Source of the DNA: Clostridia bacterium
GTDB taxonomy: Bacteria > Bacillota > Clostridia > Oscillospirales > CAG-272
Assembly: GCA_017502875.1 (NCBI GenBank)
Contig: JAFVUF010000003.1
Location: 1-52,424, forward strand
DNA length: 52,424 bases
Direction of reading: 5' to 3'
In this document: in pieces, positions 30,943 through 39,968 of the stretch
Position numbering within the stretch: the first letter of the stretch is position 1
Layout: each line of letters opens with the position of its first letter
Position numbers and translations under genes: made by a program
Notes under the pieces: generated by a model
The model's database searches: none
Seen by the model: only the letters and a program-made list of their open reading frames with translations
What the model was told of the DNA's origin: nothing

Positions 30943-31329
30943 ATGTTAAAATTCACATCAAAGCAATTACAGTCGCGCATAGGACTTGTCCGCGCAATAT
31001 ATCAGGTGCTTGACGACAAGCAGGCTGAACGTATAAAGGTGTTAAAGGTAGAAAAACAGACCTCCCTTTGCAATTATTTCGTAATCTGCGAGGGCAGAGC
31101 GACTACTCACGTTAAAGCTCTTGCCGACGAGCTTGACGAGGTTCTCGGTCTTGCGGGAGTAACTCCGATACACAAGGAGGGAATGGGCGAAGGAAATTGG
31201 GTAGCGCTTGACTACGCCTCCGTCATAGTTCACATTTTCGACCGTCCAAGCAGAGAGTTTTACAGTCTTGAAAAGCTATGGAGAGACGCTACCGTCGTTG
31301 ACGTTGACAAGCTGACCTCAAAGGAATAA
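30943..31329 (+). CDS. rsfS: Ribosomal silencing factor RsfS (Iojap)
   Basis: 128 residues. LCNYFVICEGRATTHVKALADELDE, GNWVALDYASVIVHIF and FYSLEKLWRDA are family motifs. It binds uL14 on the large subunit and blocks subunit joining under starvation. Last gene of the topA-to-rsfS run. Confidence 0.95.
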   Translation: MLKFTSKQLQSRIGLVRAIYQVLDDKQAERIKVLKVEKQTSLCNYFVICEGRATTHVKALADELDEVLGLAGVTPIHKEGMGEGNWVALDYASVIVHIFDRPSREFYSLEKLWRDATVVDVDKLTSKE

Positions 31330-31344
31330 GTTTAAATATTACGC

Positions 31345-31381
31345 AAAAAAACTGCCGAGTTAAAAACTCGGCAGTTTTTTT
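31345..31381. terminator. Bidirectional terminator between rsfS and a convergent lipoprotein gene
   Basis: ACTGCCGAGTT (31351-31361) pairs with AACTCGGCAGT (31365-31375). A and T runs flank the stem, so it works on both strands. Confidence 0.93.
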
Positions 31382-31395
31382 ACTGTTTTGTTAAA

Positions 31396-32949
31396 TTAAG
31401 CAGCGGGAGTAAGACGGTAATATTCGCCTGTCGATACTCTTACAAGAGCTACTCCGGAATCAGTAACAGCTACTACGGATATTCTCTGTCCGTAGGTTGC
31501 AACAAGATTTCCTGCTCCGTTGTAATAGCTGTACGTTGTGTTACCGTCGGATACTGTACGTATACAGTAGAGATCAAGCTCTCCATTACGTCCGTCATAA
31601 TAAGTATTCGTACTGTTTGCCGCAATTATCACCGTAAGCGTTCCGTTATAGAATCTCGCATACTCGGTTCCGTCATCGGTATCCTTAGTGAGAATAAGAT
31701 AATCCTTGCCGGAGGAGCTGACCTCATAACCGTTTGCCTTGAGGTCATAAACCTTTGTGAAGCTGTAATCGTAGACAGCGTTATCGCTCCAGATGTACTT
31801 ATTGTTAGAGCCAATATCCTCTGATATAGTAATAGACTTGACAACATCACCCTTTTCATTAAGAACATGGATGTTTCCGTACTCATCTATTACACTGAAT
31901 ACTCCGGAATTAAACTCAATCCACTTAGCGCCGTCAAAGGTATCGGCAACGGTTGCCTTAACCTTTAAATTGTTATCAAAAATTGCGTACGTAGCCGTGC
32001 TTTCATCAATCAGCTTATCAACAACGTAAGTTATTTCAGCAAAATTAAGATCGAAGTCCTCAACAAAAATCTCGTCATACATATCGAAATCAAAACCTTC
32101 ATCGGTGTTAATGATAAAGTCGACCTCTACTTCCTTAGCTGAGTTCTTCTTAACGTTGAATATCTCGGTAACAATATTAAACTTCATGCCCTCAATGTAA
32201 ACATCATAATCAGCAGCATCAAAGGGAAGCGGTATAAACCTCTGGATAACTACGTTGCCATTGTAGAGAACGAAGCACTCATACTCAGAGGACTCGGGAA
32301 CAGTATAGCCTGCTACAAACGCGCCCTTTTTGTCCTTAACAACTATTGTGTCATCTTCAAAATAGTAGTTGTAATCTAAACCGACTACATCAGCGCTGGT
32401 GATGGGATTGAACTCGTCAACGTCAAAGGACTTAACGATAGCGCCCTTATCGTCGAGCATATACGCCGCGCCGTTAAATATAATGACCTCGTCGTTATAC
32501 TCGGCGTATTCCGGATCAGTTGTGCTCTCGGCAATTGCCGCGCCTCCCGCAGCTCCGAAAAGCTTAGCGCCGGTAACCTCACCGTCCTTTTTGGTTGTCA
32601 GTATGAAGTAAGCAACGTTGTCGCCTATTTCATAAAGCTTGACGGTTGCCGTAAGCAGTGAGCCGTCAGTCGCCTCAATAAGCTCATAGGTAAATACGAC
32701 AGTAGCTGTGGCAAGGTTGTAAACCTTATAGACAATCTTGCCCTCCTGTTCATCAACGAAAAGAACGAGGTCTGCCACAGATTGGCTATGCGCTCCAAGT
32801 CCGTCTACCTTTGTGGAAGCAGCAAGAATCGGCTCCGGTTCAACATCTGTATTATAATACTTAAGCATTGAGCCCGCGCCGCATGAAGCGAATACCATGA
32901 TGAAGCATAGAGTAAGCGCGACAAGTGATATAATCTTTGCCTTTTTCAT
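31396..32949 (-). CDS. Surface lipoprotein of unknown function
   Basis: 517 residues with a lipoprotein signal peptide; the lipobox ends FASC with Cys23. The mature part is acidic and beta-rich, with many short alternating hydrophobic strands and recurring phrases of the type VYNLATATVVFTY, VYDLKANGYEV and AIVKSFDVDEF. A beta-propeller-like solenoid is possible, but I recognise no family. AAGGAGG precedes the ATG, and a full-consensus promoter drives it. It lies beside the PL8-like and heparinase-like lipoproteins on the cell surface. Confidence 0.8.
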   Translation of the reverse strand: MKKAKIISLVALTLCFIMVFASCGAGSMLKYYNTDVEPEPILAASTKVDGLGAHSQSVADLVLFVDEQEGKIVYKVYNLATATVVFTYELIEATDGSLLTATVKLYEIGDNVAYFILTTKKDGEVTGAKLFGAAGGAAIAESTTDPEYAEYNDEVIIFNGAAYMLDDKGAIVKSFDVDEFNPITSADVVGLDYNYYFEDDTIVVKDKKGAFVAGYTVPESSEYECFVLYNGNVVIQRFIPLPFDAADYDVYIEGMKFNIVTEIFNVKKNSAKEVEVDFIINTDEGFDFDMYDEIFVEDFDLNFAEITYVVDKLIDESTATYAIFDNNLKVKATVADTFDGAKWIEFNSGVFSVIDEYGNIHVLNEKGDVVKSITISEDIGSNNKYIWSDNAVYDYSFTKVYDLKANGYEVSSSGKDYLILTKDTDDGTEYARFYNGTLTVIIAANSTNTYYDGRNGELDLYCIRTVSDGNTTYSYYNGAGNLVATYGQRISVVAVTDSGVALVRVSTGEYYRLTPAA

Positions 32950-33001
32950 TTGAAATATCCTCCTTAGAAATTGTTAAACAGCTTTATCTGTTTACACTTG
33001 C

Positions 33002-33030
33002 ATTATAGCATTTTGCGATATATTTGTCAA
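33002..33030 (-). promoter_or_regulatory. Consensus promoter of the unknown lipoprotein gene
   Basis: On the minus strand, TTGACA (33025-33030), 17-bp spacer, TATAAT (33002-33007). All twelve hexamer bases match consensus. Confidence 0.92.
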
Positions 33031-33109
33031 CAAATTTCCCTATTTTTGTTCAAAAGCACACATTTTAAAGATAGTTTATGCAAAATTTCGTTTAGTTTTG
33101 TAGTAACAA

Positions 33110-33154
33110 TGCACAAAACAGCAACAGGGCTACCGCACCAGCGATAGCCCTGTT
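33110..33154 (-). terminator. Intrinsic terminator after the PL8-like gene
   Basis: AACAGGGCTA (33123-33132) pairs with TAGCCCTGTT (33145-33154). On the minus strand GCTGTTTTGTG follows, so the T-run is modest. Confidence 0.7.
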
Positions 33155-33165
33155 ATTAAGAAAAT

Positions 33166-35595
33166 TTACTTGTTGATAACTATGGTAAGCGACTGTCCGC
33201 TTGCCGCTACGGTTCTGTCAACGGTAACAGTTGTTCCGTTAAGAGTGATTCCCGCAGAGGAGGAAGCGGAATCAACGGTTCCGGTTACTCCGATATTAAT
33301 GTTACCGGGAGTAGTGGAGGTGGTCTGGGTGATATCCGCAACAGTTACGGTGATTTGCGTATCGGTTTCCTTTATAATAACGTTACACGCGAAATCAGCG
33401 GATACTTCTCTGGTGCCCGCGGCGTTAGCGCAGCTCGCAGCCTCCCAGAATACGTAACCCTCAACTCCGGAGGAAACATCAGCGACCGCCTGAACCTGCT
33501 CGGTATTGGAAAGAACCTTGTAGCCGGGGGTCTGGGTGTAAGCAAAGAAATCATTCATATTCATAGCGGTAGAAGGAATGATAACGTATTCATAGCTCTT
33601 ATCGCTTACCTCGGAGATAGGCTCATTAAATCCAGACTCCGCGTTATAAACGTAATCGGAATGATCGAGCCATACCTCAATGAAGTTGCCTCCCTCAGTC
33701 TCGCTGAGAGAATATTTAAGCACGTCGTTCTTTGCCTTGGGAACGTAAATTCCGCCGTATCCGAGAATGAAGAACGCCTCGGGAGCTTCCTCAACCTTGT
33801 TTTTAGCGAGCGTTTTATCACCGCTCTGCAAAGCAGATGTACATATTGAAGTATAGTTGCCAACGTATACGTTTTCTACTACGGTTTCAATAGCGTAGCC
33901 TGTCGAAGCGAACAAATCCTTGGGGTTACTAATACCGGCGCCAAGCGCTACTATCTCTCCGTCAAGGAAGAACCACGATTTCTTAGCCGTAAGTCCTACT
34001 GACGTAAGCTCACTGTTGTTATTTATAAAGTGGTACGCGGAAACCGCAATATTGCCATTTACAACCGAGCCTGAATTATAAACAGAGCCCGTATAGCCGT
34101 CTGACATGGTGTCTTTTCTGTCTCTGGAGTCAACCGTTGTACCGGGAATTCTCGTTCCCTTAACATACTTCCAATAACTGCTGCCGGGAGCGTATTCGGT
34201 AGTATAAATCATAAGCATACCGTCTCCGGTGTACCAACCCTTACCGTTAACCGCGTTTTCCGACGTTTGCTCCTCCTCATCATCTTCATCCACAATCAGA
34301 CGGTTATATCTGGTTTCGTACTTTGCGGTACGGTAGGAAGAAAGCGAAAGAGAAGCAGAATATGCGGTTCCAATAATGTTAAGTCTGTCTATTTTAGCGA
34401 AGTTGAAAGCGCCGTTTACGGTCTTGGCGGTGATATCCTTATCCTTAACTATATCCTCGTACTCAGTCGCGCCGAAGGTCGTGAGATATGCGTTGAAATC
34501 GGAATTCGGAGATTCGCCGTAGCCCTTAACTATCGACCTGAGCTCCGTTGCCTTAGCAGCATCGCCGGTCTCCTCGAAATACTTAGCGAGAGCGAGCATA
34601 GAAGATGCCGCGCGTCCGCCGAGTTCCTCTGTGTCCTTGAGGTAGGAAGCCGCGCCGGAGGCAAATGCCCTTCCGTTATAAATAGAAGGAACTATACTGT
34701 TAATAGCCCAGTTGTAAAGATACTCAGGAACCTTGAGCTCCGCGGCGAAATCATACGCCTCGCCCTGAACAGCATAGGCTATCTCTACCATTTCAGAGAA
34801 AGCGATTACTCCGTAAGAGCCGTTAGCGGCGACCTTGTCGTCCGAAACAAAGGAACCGTCAGCATAAAGCCCTGAGCCATTGGTAACATTTACCGCAGAA
34901 GCGGAAAGTACGCCGACAGAATCTTTTATAAGCTCCTCTTCACCGATAAGCGCTCTGCTTGCGACAACTATGTATGCGGAACGGGCAAGCTTGACGCCTG
35001 TTCCGACAGGAGTAACGAACCTACCGATAACGGGAGCTATATAGTTCTCCATCTTGCGCTTGCTGATTTTGTTCTTATCTCTGAGTATAAGCATCGTCCT
35101 TACCAGACTTTCAGCAACGTCGCTACGCTCATCTACCGTATACTGGGAATCCTTGTACTCCATCTCGTCGTCATCAAGGTTAACATCATCCAGAGTATAA
35201 AGCTCCTCGCTGCCGTATTCAAGAGCCTTCTTTATTATAGACATAACCTTATGGCTATGATAATGCTCAGAGCCCTTGGTCGCCCATGCTACCGTACATT
35301 TATAAATATTGCTGTAATGAATACCGGGGTACGACGAATCAGGCTCAAGCCACTGCTTATCCCAATACCCCTCCGTGCTGAAATATGTCTTCAAGTATTC
35401 AACCTCAGCGTCAAGACTCGCTATGTATTCAAGCGATTCCTCACTTTTTTCACTGAGCTTACCGTCGCCTATCATCATCTCAACGAGCTTATCGCTTACT
35501 CTCGACGTTGACTTGCCGCATCCAAGCATCCATAACGGAAGCATAGAAAGAACAAGAATGACAACGATGACTCTTGTCAAGCAATTAATTTTCAT
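33166..35595 (-). CDS. Polysaccharide lyase family 8-like lipoprotein
   Basis: 809 residues with a lipoprotein signal (Cys26). Family 8 lyases (hyaluronate, chondroitin AC, xanthan) are recognised by NGKGWYTGDGM (453-460 core), RIPGTTVD (482-489), TAKKSWFFLDGEIVALGAGI and ETVVENVYV. An alpha-toroid comes first, then beta domains. At the catalytic loop, DGSFVSDDKVAANGSYG (246-262) keeps Tyr261, but Asp252 stands where the general His is expected (DGS-x3-H). The usual NWW..EIG segment with the catalytic Asn is not seen. An acidic insert (about 435-445) is unusual. Activity is therefore uncertain. Confidence 0.82.
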   Translation of the reverse strand: MKINCLTRVIVVILVLSMLPLWMLGCGKSTSRVSDKLVEMMIGDGKLSEKSEESLEYIASLDAEVEYLKTYFSTEGYWDKQWLEPDSSYPGIHYSNIYKCTVAWATKGSEHYHSHKVMSIIKKALEYGSEELYTLDDVNLDDDEMEYKDSQYTVDERSDVAESLVRTMLILRDKNKISKRKMENYIAPVIGRFVTPVGTGVKLARSAYIVVASRALIGEEELIKDSVGVLSASAVNVTNGSGLYADGSFVSDDKVAANGSYGVIAFSEMVEIAYAVQGEAYDFAAELKVPEYLYNWAINSIVPSIYNGRAFASGAASYLKDTEELGGRAASSMLALAKYFEETGDAAKATELRSIVKGYGESPNSDFNAYLTTFGATEYEDIVKDKDITAKTVNGAFNFAKIDRLNIIGTAYSASLSLSSYRTAKYETRYNRLIVDEDDEEEQTSENAVNGKGWYTGDGMLMIYTTEYAPGSSYWKYVKGTRIPGTTVDSRDRKDTMSDGYTGSVYNSGSVVNGNIAVSAYHFINNNSELTSVGLTAKKSWFFLDGEIVALGAGISNPKDLFASTGYAIETVVENVYVGNYTSICTSALQSGDKTLAKNKVEEAPEAFFILGYGGIYVPKAKNDVLKYSLSETEGGNFIEVWLDHSDYVYNAESGFNEPISEVSDKSYEYVIIPSTAMNMNDFFAYTQTPGYKVLSNTEQVQAVADVSSGVEGYVFWEAASCANAAGTREVSADFACNVIIKETDTQITVTVADITQTTSTTPGNINIGVTGTVDSASSSAGITLNGTTVTVDRTVAASGQSLTIVINK

Positions 35596-35983
35596 TTGTT
35601 TTCGCTCTCCTTACTGTATTGTGAATTGCAGGAATTGTGTCCAAATAATTAACGGGCTCAAAAAACCTGAATCCAGGTGCAACACCACTATTTATAAACG
35701 ATTATATTATATTCGATTCAAAAATGGTTGAATAAACTGTTAACAATTCGGGCAAACACGAGCATTTTTAAAAAACGTCGTTTTGCCATTATTTACTTTG
35801 CACAAAGCTTGTAGGTCTTTTTTGTTTAATATCACAATTTGAGCATTTTAAACAAACAAAGAACAGCATTCGAAAACGAATTTGTAAGATTAATAATATT
35901 GTTACAATTTTCGTATTGCATTTCTTTATTTAATATGTTATAATGTCTGCAAGCAAAACAATGCACAGAAAGGGTTGATTTTT
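35596..35983. other. Divergent intergenic region between the PL8-like and heparinase-like genes
   Basis: 388 bp, AT-rich, with no convincing gene. It contains the plus-strand promoter at 35916-35944 and tandem TATAAT-like boxes on the minus strand near 35699-35710. An inverted repeat TTGTTTAA (35822-35829) with TTAAACAA (35848-35855) is a candidate operator for joint control of the two genes. Confidence 0.5.
35916..35944 (+). promoter_or_regulatory. Promoter of the heparinase-like gene
   Basis: TTGCAT (35916-35921), 17-bp spacer, TATAAT (35939-35944). Confidence 0.75.
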
Positions 35984-38900
35984 TTGAAAAAAGCAATATC
36001 AGTATTGCTGATTATTACTACCTTGTTAGGTTGCTGCGTAGGATTCTTCGCGTGTAAGCCGAAGGACGACGATCCGACAGTAGTAGAAGGCGGTAATATT
36101 AAGAACAATTCAACGGTCGTTCTCAACCTGGAGAACGATTCAACGCTCTCGAAATCAGGACTTACTAAATCAGATAAGGTATATGATCTTTCCGGAGCTA
36201 CTTCATCAGCTAAATGGGAGGTAAGCAAAAACAAGATTATTACTCTCGATTTTGACAGCAAAGGCCTCTCCGACTACAAGGAGCTCAGCTTCTGGATGCT
36301 TAATGATTCTGATGTTGACGTCAGCTTCACCGCATTCTTCATAATGGAAGACGGTGAAGAAATCAGAATCAGCGGTACGCTTATCTATCAGCATACCACC
36401 CGTCCGGCTAAGATTAAGGTTCAGAATATAAACGCCGCTCCCGGCTGGAACCAGTATAAGCTTGCGCTCAGCGAGGTAGAGCCTCTTGAAGACAAGAGCT
36501 ATGCTTACGTAGCGCCTGAGGACAAAAAGGACGAAGGCACTATTGACGTTAAGTTTGATAAGTCCAAAATAGTCGGAATCAAGCTTGACGCTCATAACTC
36601 CAACGTTCTCAACAGTAAGAATGTAAACTTCTACATAACCTCTATCTGTGGTAATAACGTAAAGACAGGTACTATCTTAGGACACGCTATTCCCAATATC
36701 GAAAACGCGGTATGCTTCTATGAAAGCTCTAACGCTTATCTCTACAACCAGAACCGCTATGTTTACGATTTTGACGAGAAAAACGTTCTCCCCGGCAACA
36801 ATACCAACACCACTTTGGTTCCCGTTGAGATTCTCGCCAGACACAGAGGCGCGCAAATAACGGCGAACGATAAAGAAGCAAAAGTTATTTCATTTAATTA
36901 TAAGGGCAATTCGTATACTTTTAAAGAGGGAGATGAAATCTCCTTTGTCGGAGATGAACGCGGATTCAGCGCAGGCGTATCTTTAAAAGAAACCGTTGTC
37001 GCATTCGGCGAACACCTTCTCATTCCTATGGAAACCGCCGCTGAGATATTCGGCTACCATCTGTATTTCGATCAGATGGGTCTTGCCGTATTCTCGGACA
37101 TTGACCTCAAAGAAAAATATCTCCCTACGCTTCACGCGGATTACCGTTCCGATGTGGAAAGGGGTATGCCCGCGGTTTACAACATAATTCAAGTAATCGC
37201 GTTCAAGAATTACACCGGCGCTGAAATAATCGAGGATATGAACGCTATCCACGGCGAGGACGGCCACACTAAGCTTATGCTCACCCAGGAGCAGTTCGAC
37301 CAGCTCAAGGAGCGCGTTAAAAACGATCCGATTTACGCTTCCTGGCTCAAGAGCTTCGAGGCTGAAAGAGCTAAGGGTACCTCGTATTATGAAGCAGGTC
37401 TTCCCGTGTTCAACCTGAATGACGGAGAGCGACTGATGGGTGTAACCAACGCCACTACACTACAGTTGCTTGATCATGCCTTCCTTTATAAGATGACCGG
37501 TAATGAGGACTATGCGTTAAAGGTTAAGAAGCTTTTGCTTGCAGCCAGCAAATTTAAGGACAACTTCCTTACCGGCTGTAAGAGCTGGCATCCTGAGCAT
37601 ACTCTTGATACGGGTATTATGATGTATGGCTACGGCGTTGCTTATGACTGGTGCTACGATTATCTCGCAAAGGACAAGAAGGACCTTAAACAGATTGAAA
37701 ACGGTATGTGGGAGCTTGGCTTCGGAGCTTACATGGGCTTCGGTGAGCTTTACGAATGGTGGGATAACGAAAAAAACCTCAGCGATTACAACGACGAAAT
37801 GTTAAATGACGATGACCCTGCAACCACAGAGTTTATCGGTCGAGCGTGGAGTTCCAACCTATTCTTCATTAATGACGGTGAAAGATTTAGAAAGTATGAC
37901 TTCACAAACCGCATATGGAGCAACAACTGGGGCGCTGTTTGTAACGGCGGCGTGGTAGTTGCCGCGCTCGCGTTCGCTAACGTAAACACTGAATTCAGAG
38001 CTGCGTCAGAATACCTTCTCGACTGCACACTGTTCTCCTTCCCCATTTCTATGTATACCAGTTACGCTCCTGACGGCGGTTACCCCGAAGGAGTTGCTTA
38101 CTGGTCCTTCGGTACTGAATACTCTATTTACATCATGTCTTCTCTCAGTACGGCGATAGGCTCGGATTTGGGCTTCCTGAACGCCCCAGGATTCCGTGAG
38201 TCATTCTACTTCGTAAACTCTCTGTCTTCCGCAAGCGGTTGGATATGGAATTTCCATGACGCCGTAGAGAGCCGTTCGGATTCTAAGAAATTCTTCTGGT
38301 TCTCTCACGTCTCCGGCAATAAGGAAATCGCGGGCATTCGTTACAACTTCCTCGTAGACCTCAAGGAAAATCTTGATGTTTGGGACCTTATGTTCTACAA
38401 TTCCGATAATATATCAAAGGACGTTCAGCTCGACCTTGATTATTGCTACTACGGTATAGCAACCGCTGCGTTCCATTCAAACTGGACAGATAACTCTTTG
38501 TTCTGTGGATTACATGGCGGACCTAACGACGCCTCTCACGGCCACCTCGATATCGGTAACTTTATACTTGAATACGGCGGAACAAGATTCTTCTGCGACC
38601 TTAGAAGAGATAACTACGGTCTTGCGGGCTATAACAAGGGTGTTGACTACTTTTCTCAGCCCTACCGTTATTGGTATTACCGTAACAGAGCAGAGGGACA
38701 TAATACCTTAGTTATTAATCCTACGTTGGTTGATACCAATAACAGAACAGCCGGCGTTGCTCAAGGCAGAAACTATGACTCAAGAATAGATGCCGTTTCA
38801 GCGGTTTTGCGATTTGAAAGCGGTAAAACTTCCGCTTTAGCGGTAGTTGATATGGCTTGCGCGTATTTTGATTCCGTTCCCGTATATTACGCTTGTTCAA

Positions 38901-39505
38901 ACTGCGGGTATGAGACTACCGCTATTTGCACGAGTCCCAAATGTACAGGAAAGAACAATCAGCTGAAGCTTGACTATGTAGGCGGCAAATACGTGCTCAA
39001 GTGCGTCGCGTCAGGTTGCACGGCAACTATTGACGCGGTCTGCGAAAGCTGCGGCGGCACTCTCGTTGAAAAGCGTAACGGTATACGCGGAATGTACGTA
39101 ACAGAGAACCGTTCAACTGTTGTAATTCAGGACGAAATGTGGTTAAACGCTCCCGCTAAAAAGGTTTATTGGATGGGCCACGTTGCTGAGGGCGCAAAGG
39201 TTACGGTTTCGGACGATATGCAGTCTGCTCTCGTTCAGCTTGACGGTAAAACGCTGCTTGTTCAGATAGTCGTTCCCGACGGCTATACAGGAACATGGAG
39301 ATTCGAAACTCAGGCGGCTGACTACCTCCCGGAGACCGGACTTGTTATGGTTCCCGGTGAAGCACCGCGAGACGGTTTACAGAAACTCGTCGCGATAAGC
39401 GAGGGTACCAGCGAGATAAAGCTTGCGGTTGTTTGTAAGCTCCTCTCCGCCGGACCTCACAGCTACACATGGACTGACATCGAGGATTGGACCGTAGATA
39501 GATAA
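35984..39505 (+). CDS. Heparinase II/III-family lipoprotein with an internal zinc-ribbon-like insert
   Basis: 1173 residues from TTG 35984 (AGAAAGGG at good distance; a TTG three codons earlier is too close). A lipoprotein signal is followed by a beta domain (about 30-225), a copper-amine-oxidase-N-like segment (LLIPMETAAEIFGYHLYFD) and an alpha-toroid with NNWGAVCNGG (Asn647) and YPEGVAYW (Tyr700). A C-terminal beta region with SHGHLDIG (His852, His854) resembles uronate polysaccharide lyases. Residues about 966-1030 form an insert with four Cys pairs (C971-x2-C974, C-x4-C, C-x4-C, C1020-x2-C1023). Likely a surface lyase; substrate unknown. Confidence 0.83.
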   Translation: MKKAISVLLIITTLLGCCVGFFACKPKDDDPTVVEGGNIKNNSTVVLNLENDSTLSKSGLTKSDKVYDLSGATSSAKWEVSKNKIITLDFDSKGLSDYKELSFWMLNDSDVDVSFTAFFIMEDGEEIRISGTLIYQHTTRPAKIKVQNINAAPGWNQYKLALSEVEPLEDKSYAYVAPEDKKDEGTIDVKFDKSKIVGIKLDAHNSNVLNSKNVNFYITSICGNNVKTGTILGHAIPNIENAVCFYESSNAYLYNQNRYVYDFDEKNVLPGNNTNTTLVPVEILARHRGAQITANDKEAKVISFNYKGNSYTFKEGDEISFVGDERGFSAGVSLKETVVAFGEHLLIPMETAAEIFGYHLYFDQMGLAVFSDIDLKEKYLPTLHADYRSDVERGMPAVYNIIQVIAFKNYTGAEIIEDMNAIHGEDGHTKLMLTQEQFDQLKERVKNDPIYASWLKSFEAERAKGTSYYEAGLPVFNLNDGERLMGVTNATTLQLLDHAFLYKMTGNEDYALKVKKLLLAASKFKDNFLTGCKSWHPEHTLDTGIMMYGYGVAYDWCYDYLAKDKKDLKQIENGMWELGFGAYMGFGELYEWWDNEKNLSDYNDEMLNDDDPATTEFIGRAWSSNLFFINDGERFRKYDFTNRIWSNNWGAVCNGGVVVAALAFANVNTEFRAASEYLLDCTLFSFPISMYTSYAPDGGYPEGVAYWSFGTEYSIYIMSSLSTAIGSDLGFLNAPGFRESFYFVNSLSSASGWIWNFHDAVESRSDSKKFFWFSHVSGNKEIAGIRYNFLVDLKENLDVWDLMFYNSDNISKDVQLDLDYCYYGIATAAFHSNWTDNSLFCGLHGGPNDASHGHLDIGNFILEYGGTRFFCDLRRDNYGLAGYNKGVDYFSQPYRYWYYRNRAEGHNTLVINPTLVDTNNRTAGVAQGRNYDSRIDAVSAVLRFESGKTSALAVVDMACAYFDSVPVYYACSNCGYETTAICTSPKCTGKNNQLKLDYVGGKYVLKCVASGCTATIDAVCESCGGTLVEKRNGIRGMYVTENRSTVVIQDEMWLNAPAKKVYWMGHVAEGAKVTVSDDMQSALVQLDGKTLLVQIVVPDGYTGTWRFETQAADYLPETGLVMVPGEAPRDGLQKLVAISEGTSEIKLAVVCKLLSAGPHSYTWTDIEDWTVDR

Positions 39506-39514
39506 AATAAAAGT

Positions 39515-39550
39515 AAAAAAGACTGTCCCACTTGGGATAGTCTTTTTTAG
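39515..39550 (+). terminator. Intrinsic terminator after the heparinase-like gene
   Basis: GACTGTCCC (39521-39529) pairs with GGGATAGTC (39535-39543), with one G:U pair. A-run and T-run flanks are present. Confidence 0.85.
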
Positions 39551-39608
39551 TGAAGAGTGAAAAGAGTAAAAGTGAAGAGTTATTTTTTAAATATTTTTTT
39601 GAAAGTTA

Positions 39609-39637
39609 TTGACAAAACACAAAAGCTGTGCTATAAT
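39609..39637 (+). promoter_or_regulatory. Consensus promoter of the T-box/symporter unit
   Basis: TTGACA (39609-39614), 17-bp spacer, TATAAT (39632-39637). All twelve hexamer bases match consensus. Confidence 0.92.
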
Positions 39638-39643
39638 CCTTAA

Positions 39644-39916
39644 CAGATGCGATGACCGAAAACAAGTAGTAAACATCGCTTGCCGCACAGAGAAGCGTCG
39701 GTTGGTGCAAGACGCGGGCAGCATTTTTACGAATACATTTCGTGAGCATATAAGTCGATTTTTTTTGTAGGCTTATACGGATTCCGTCCGTTACAGCGGA
39801 GAGCAATTAAATCCTTTGATGCGTTGCTTATAAGGCTCGTTTTGTGAGAAATGGGCGAACTGAGGTGGTACAGCGGTATTTTATCGCCCTCTGCGTTTAT
39901 GCGGGGGGCGTTTTTG
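39644..39916 (+). ncRNA. T-box leader, probable specifier UAC (tyrosine)
   Basis: A leader of about 270 nt. Stem I is supported by an AG-bulge-like CAGAGAAGCGTC, the distal loop GGTTGGTGCAAGACGC, and the specifier strand GAATACATTTCGTGAGC. In the usual GAA-NNN-A pattern the codon is TAC (39734-39736). The conserved T-box GAACTGAGGTGGTACAGCGG lies at 39857-39876; its TGGT bulge would pair with an ACCA 3' end, which suits tRNA-Tyr. A terminator closes the leader. T-boxes raise expression when the cognate tRNA is uncharged, so the downstream transporter probably imports the amino acid or a precursor. Confidence 0.9.
39885..39916 (+). terminator. T-box terminator hairpin
   Basis: CGCCCTCTGC (39885-39894) pairs with GCGGGGGGCG (39901-39910), with G:U pairs, followed by TTTTTG. 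It competes with the antiterminator formed by the T-box sequence. Confidence 0.88.
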
Positions 39917-39968
39917 TATGCCGTTTACTATAAATTAGGTTTTTTATTTGAAAGGTAGGTTTTTAAAA

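Noticed and set aside
35375-35731. Open frame crossing the PL8-like start into the spacer
   Set aside because: It is antisense to the signal peptide region of a well-supported gene and has no start signal.
39551-39600. Mobile-element remnant with AGTGAAGAGT repeats after the heparinase-like gene
   Set aside because: Only two short purine-rich repeats; too little to separate from AT-rich spacer sequence.
39606-39806. Short open frame antisense to the T-box leader
   Set aside because: The region is explained by the promoter and stem I of the T-box; no ribosome binding site or family match.
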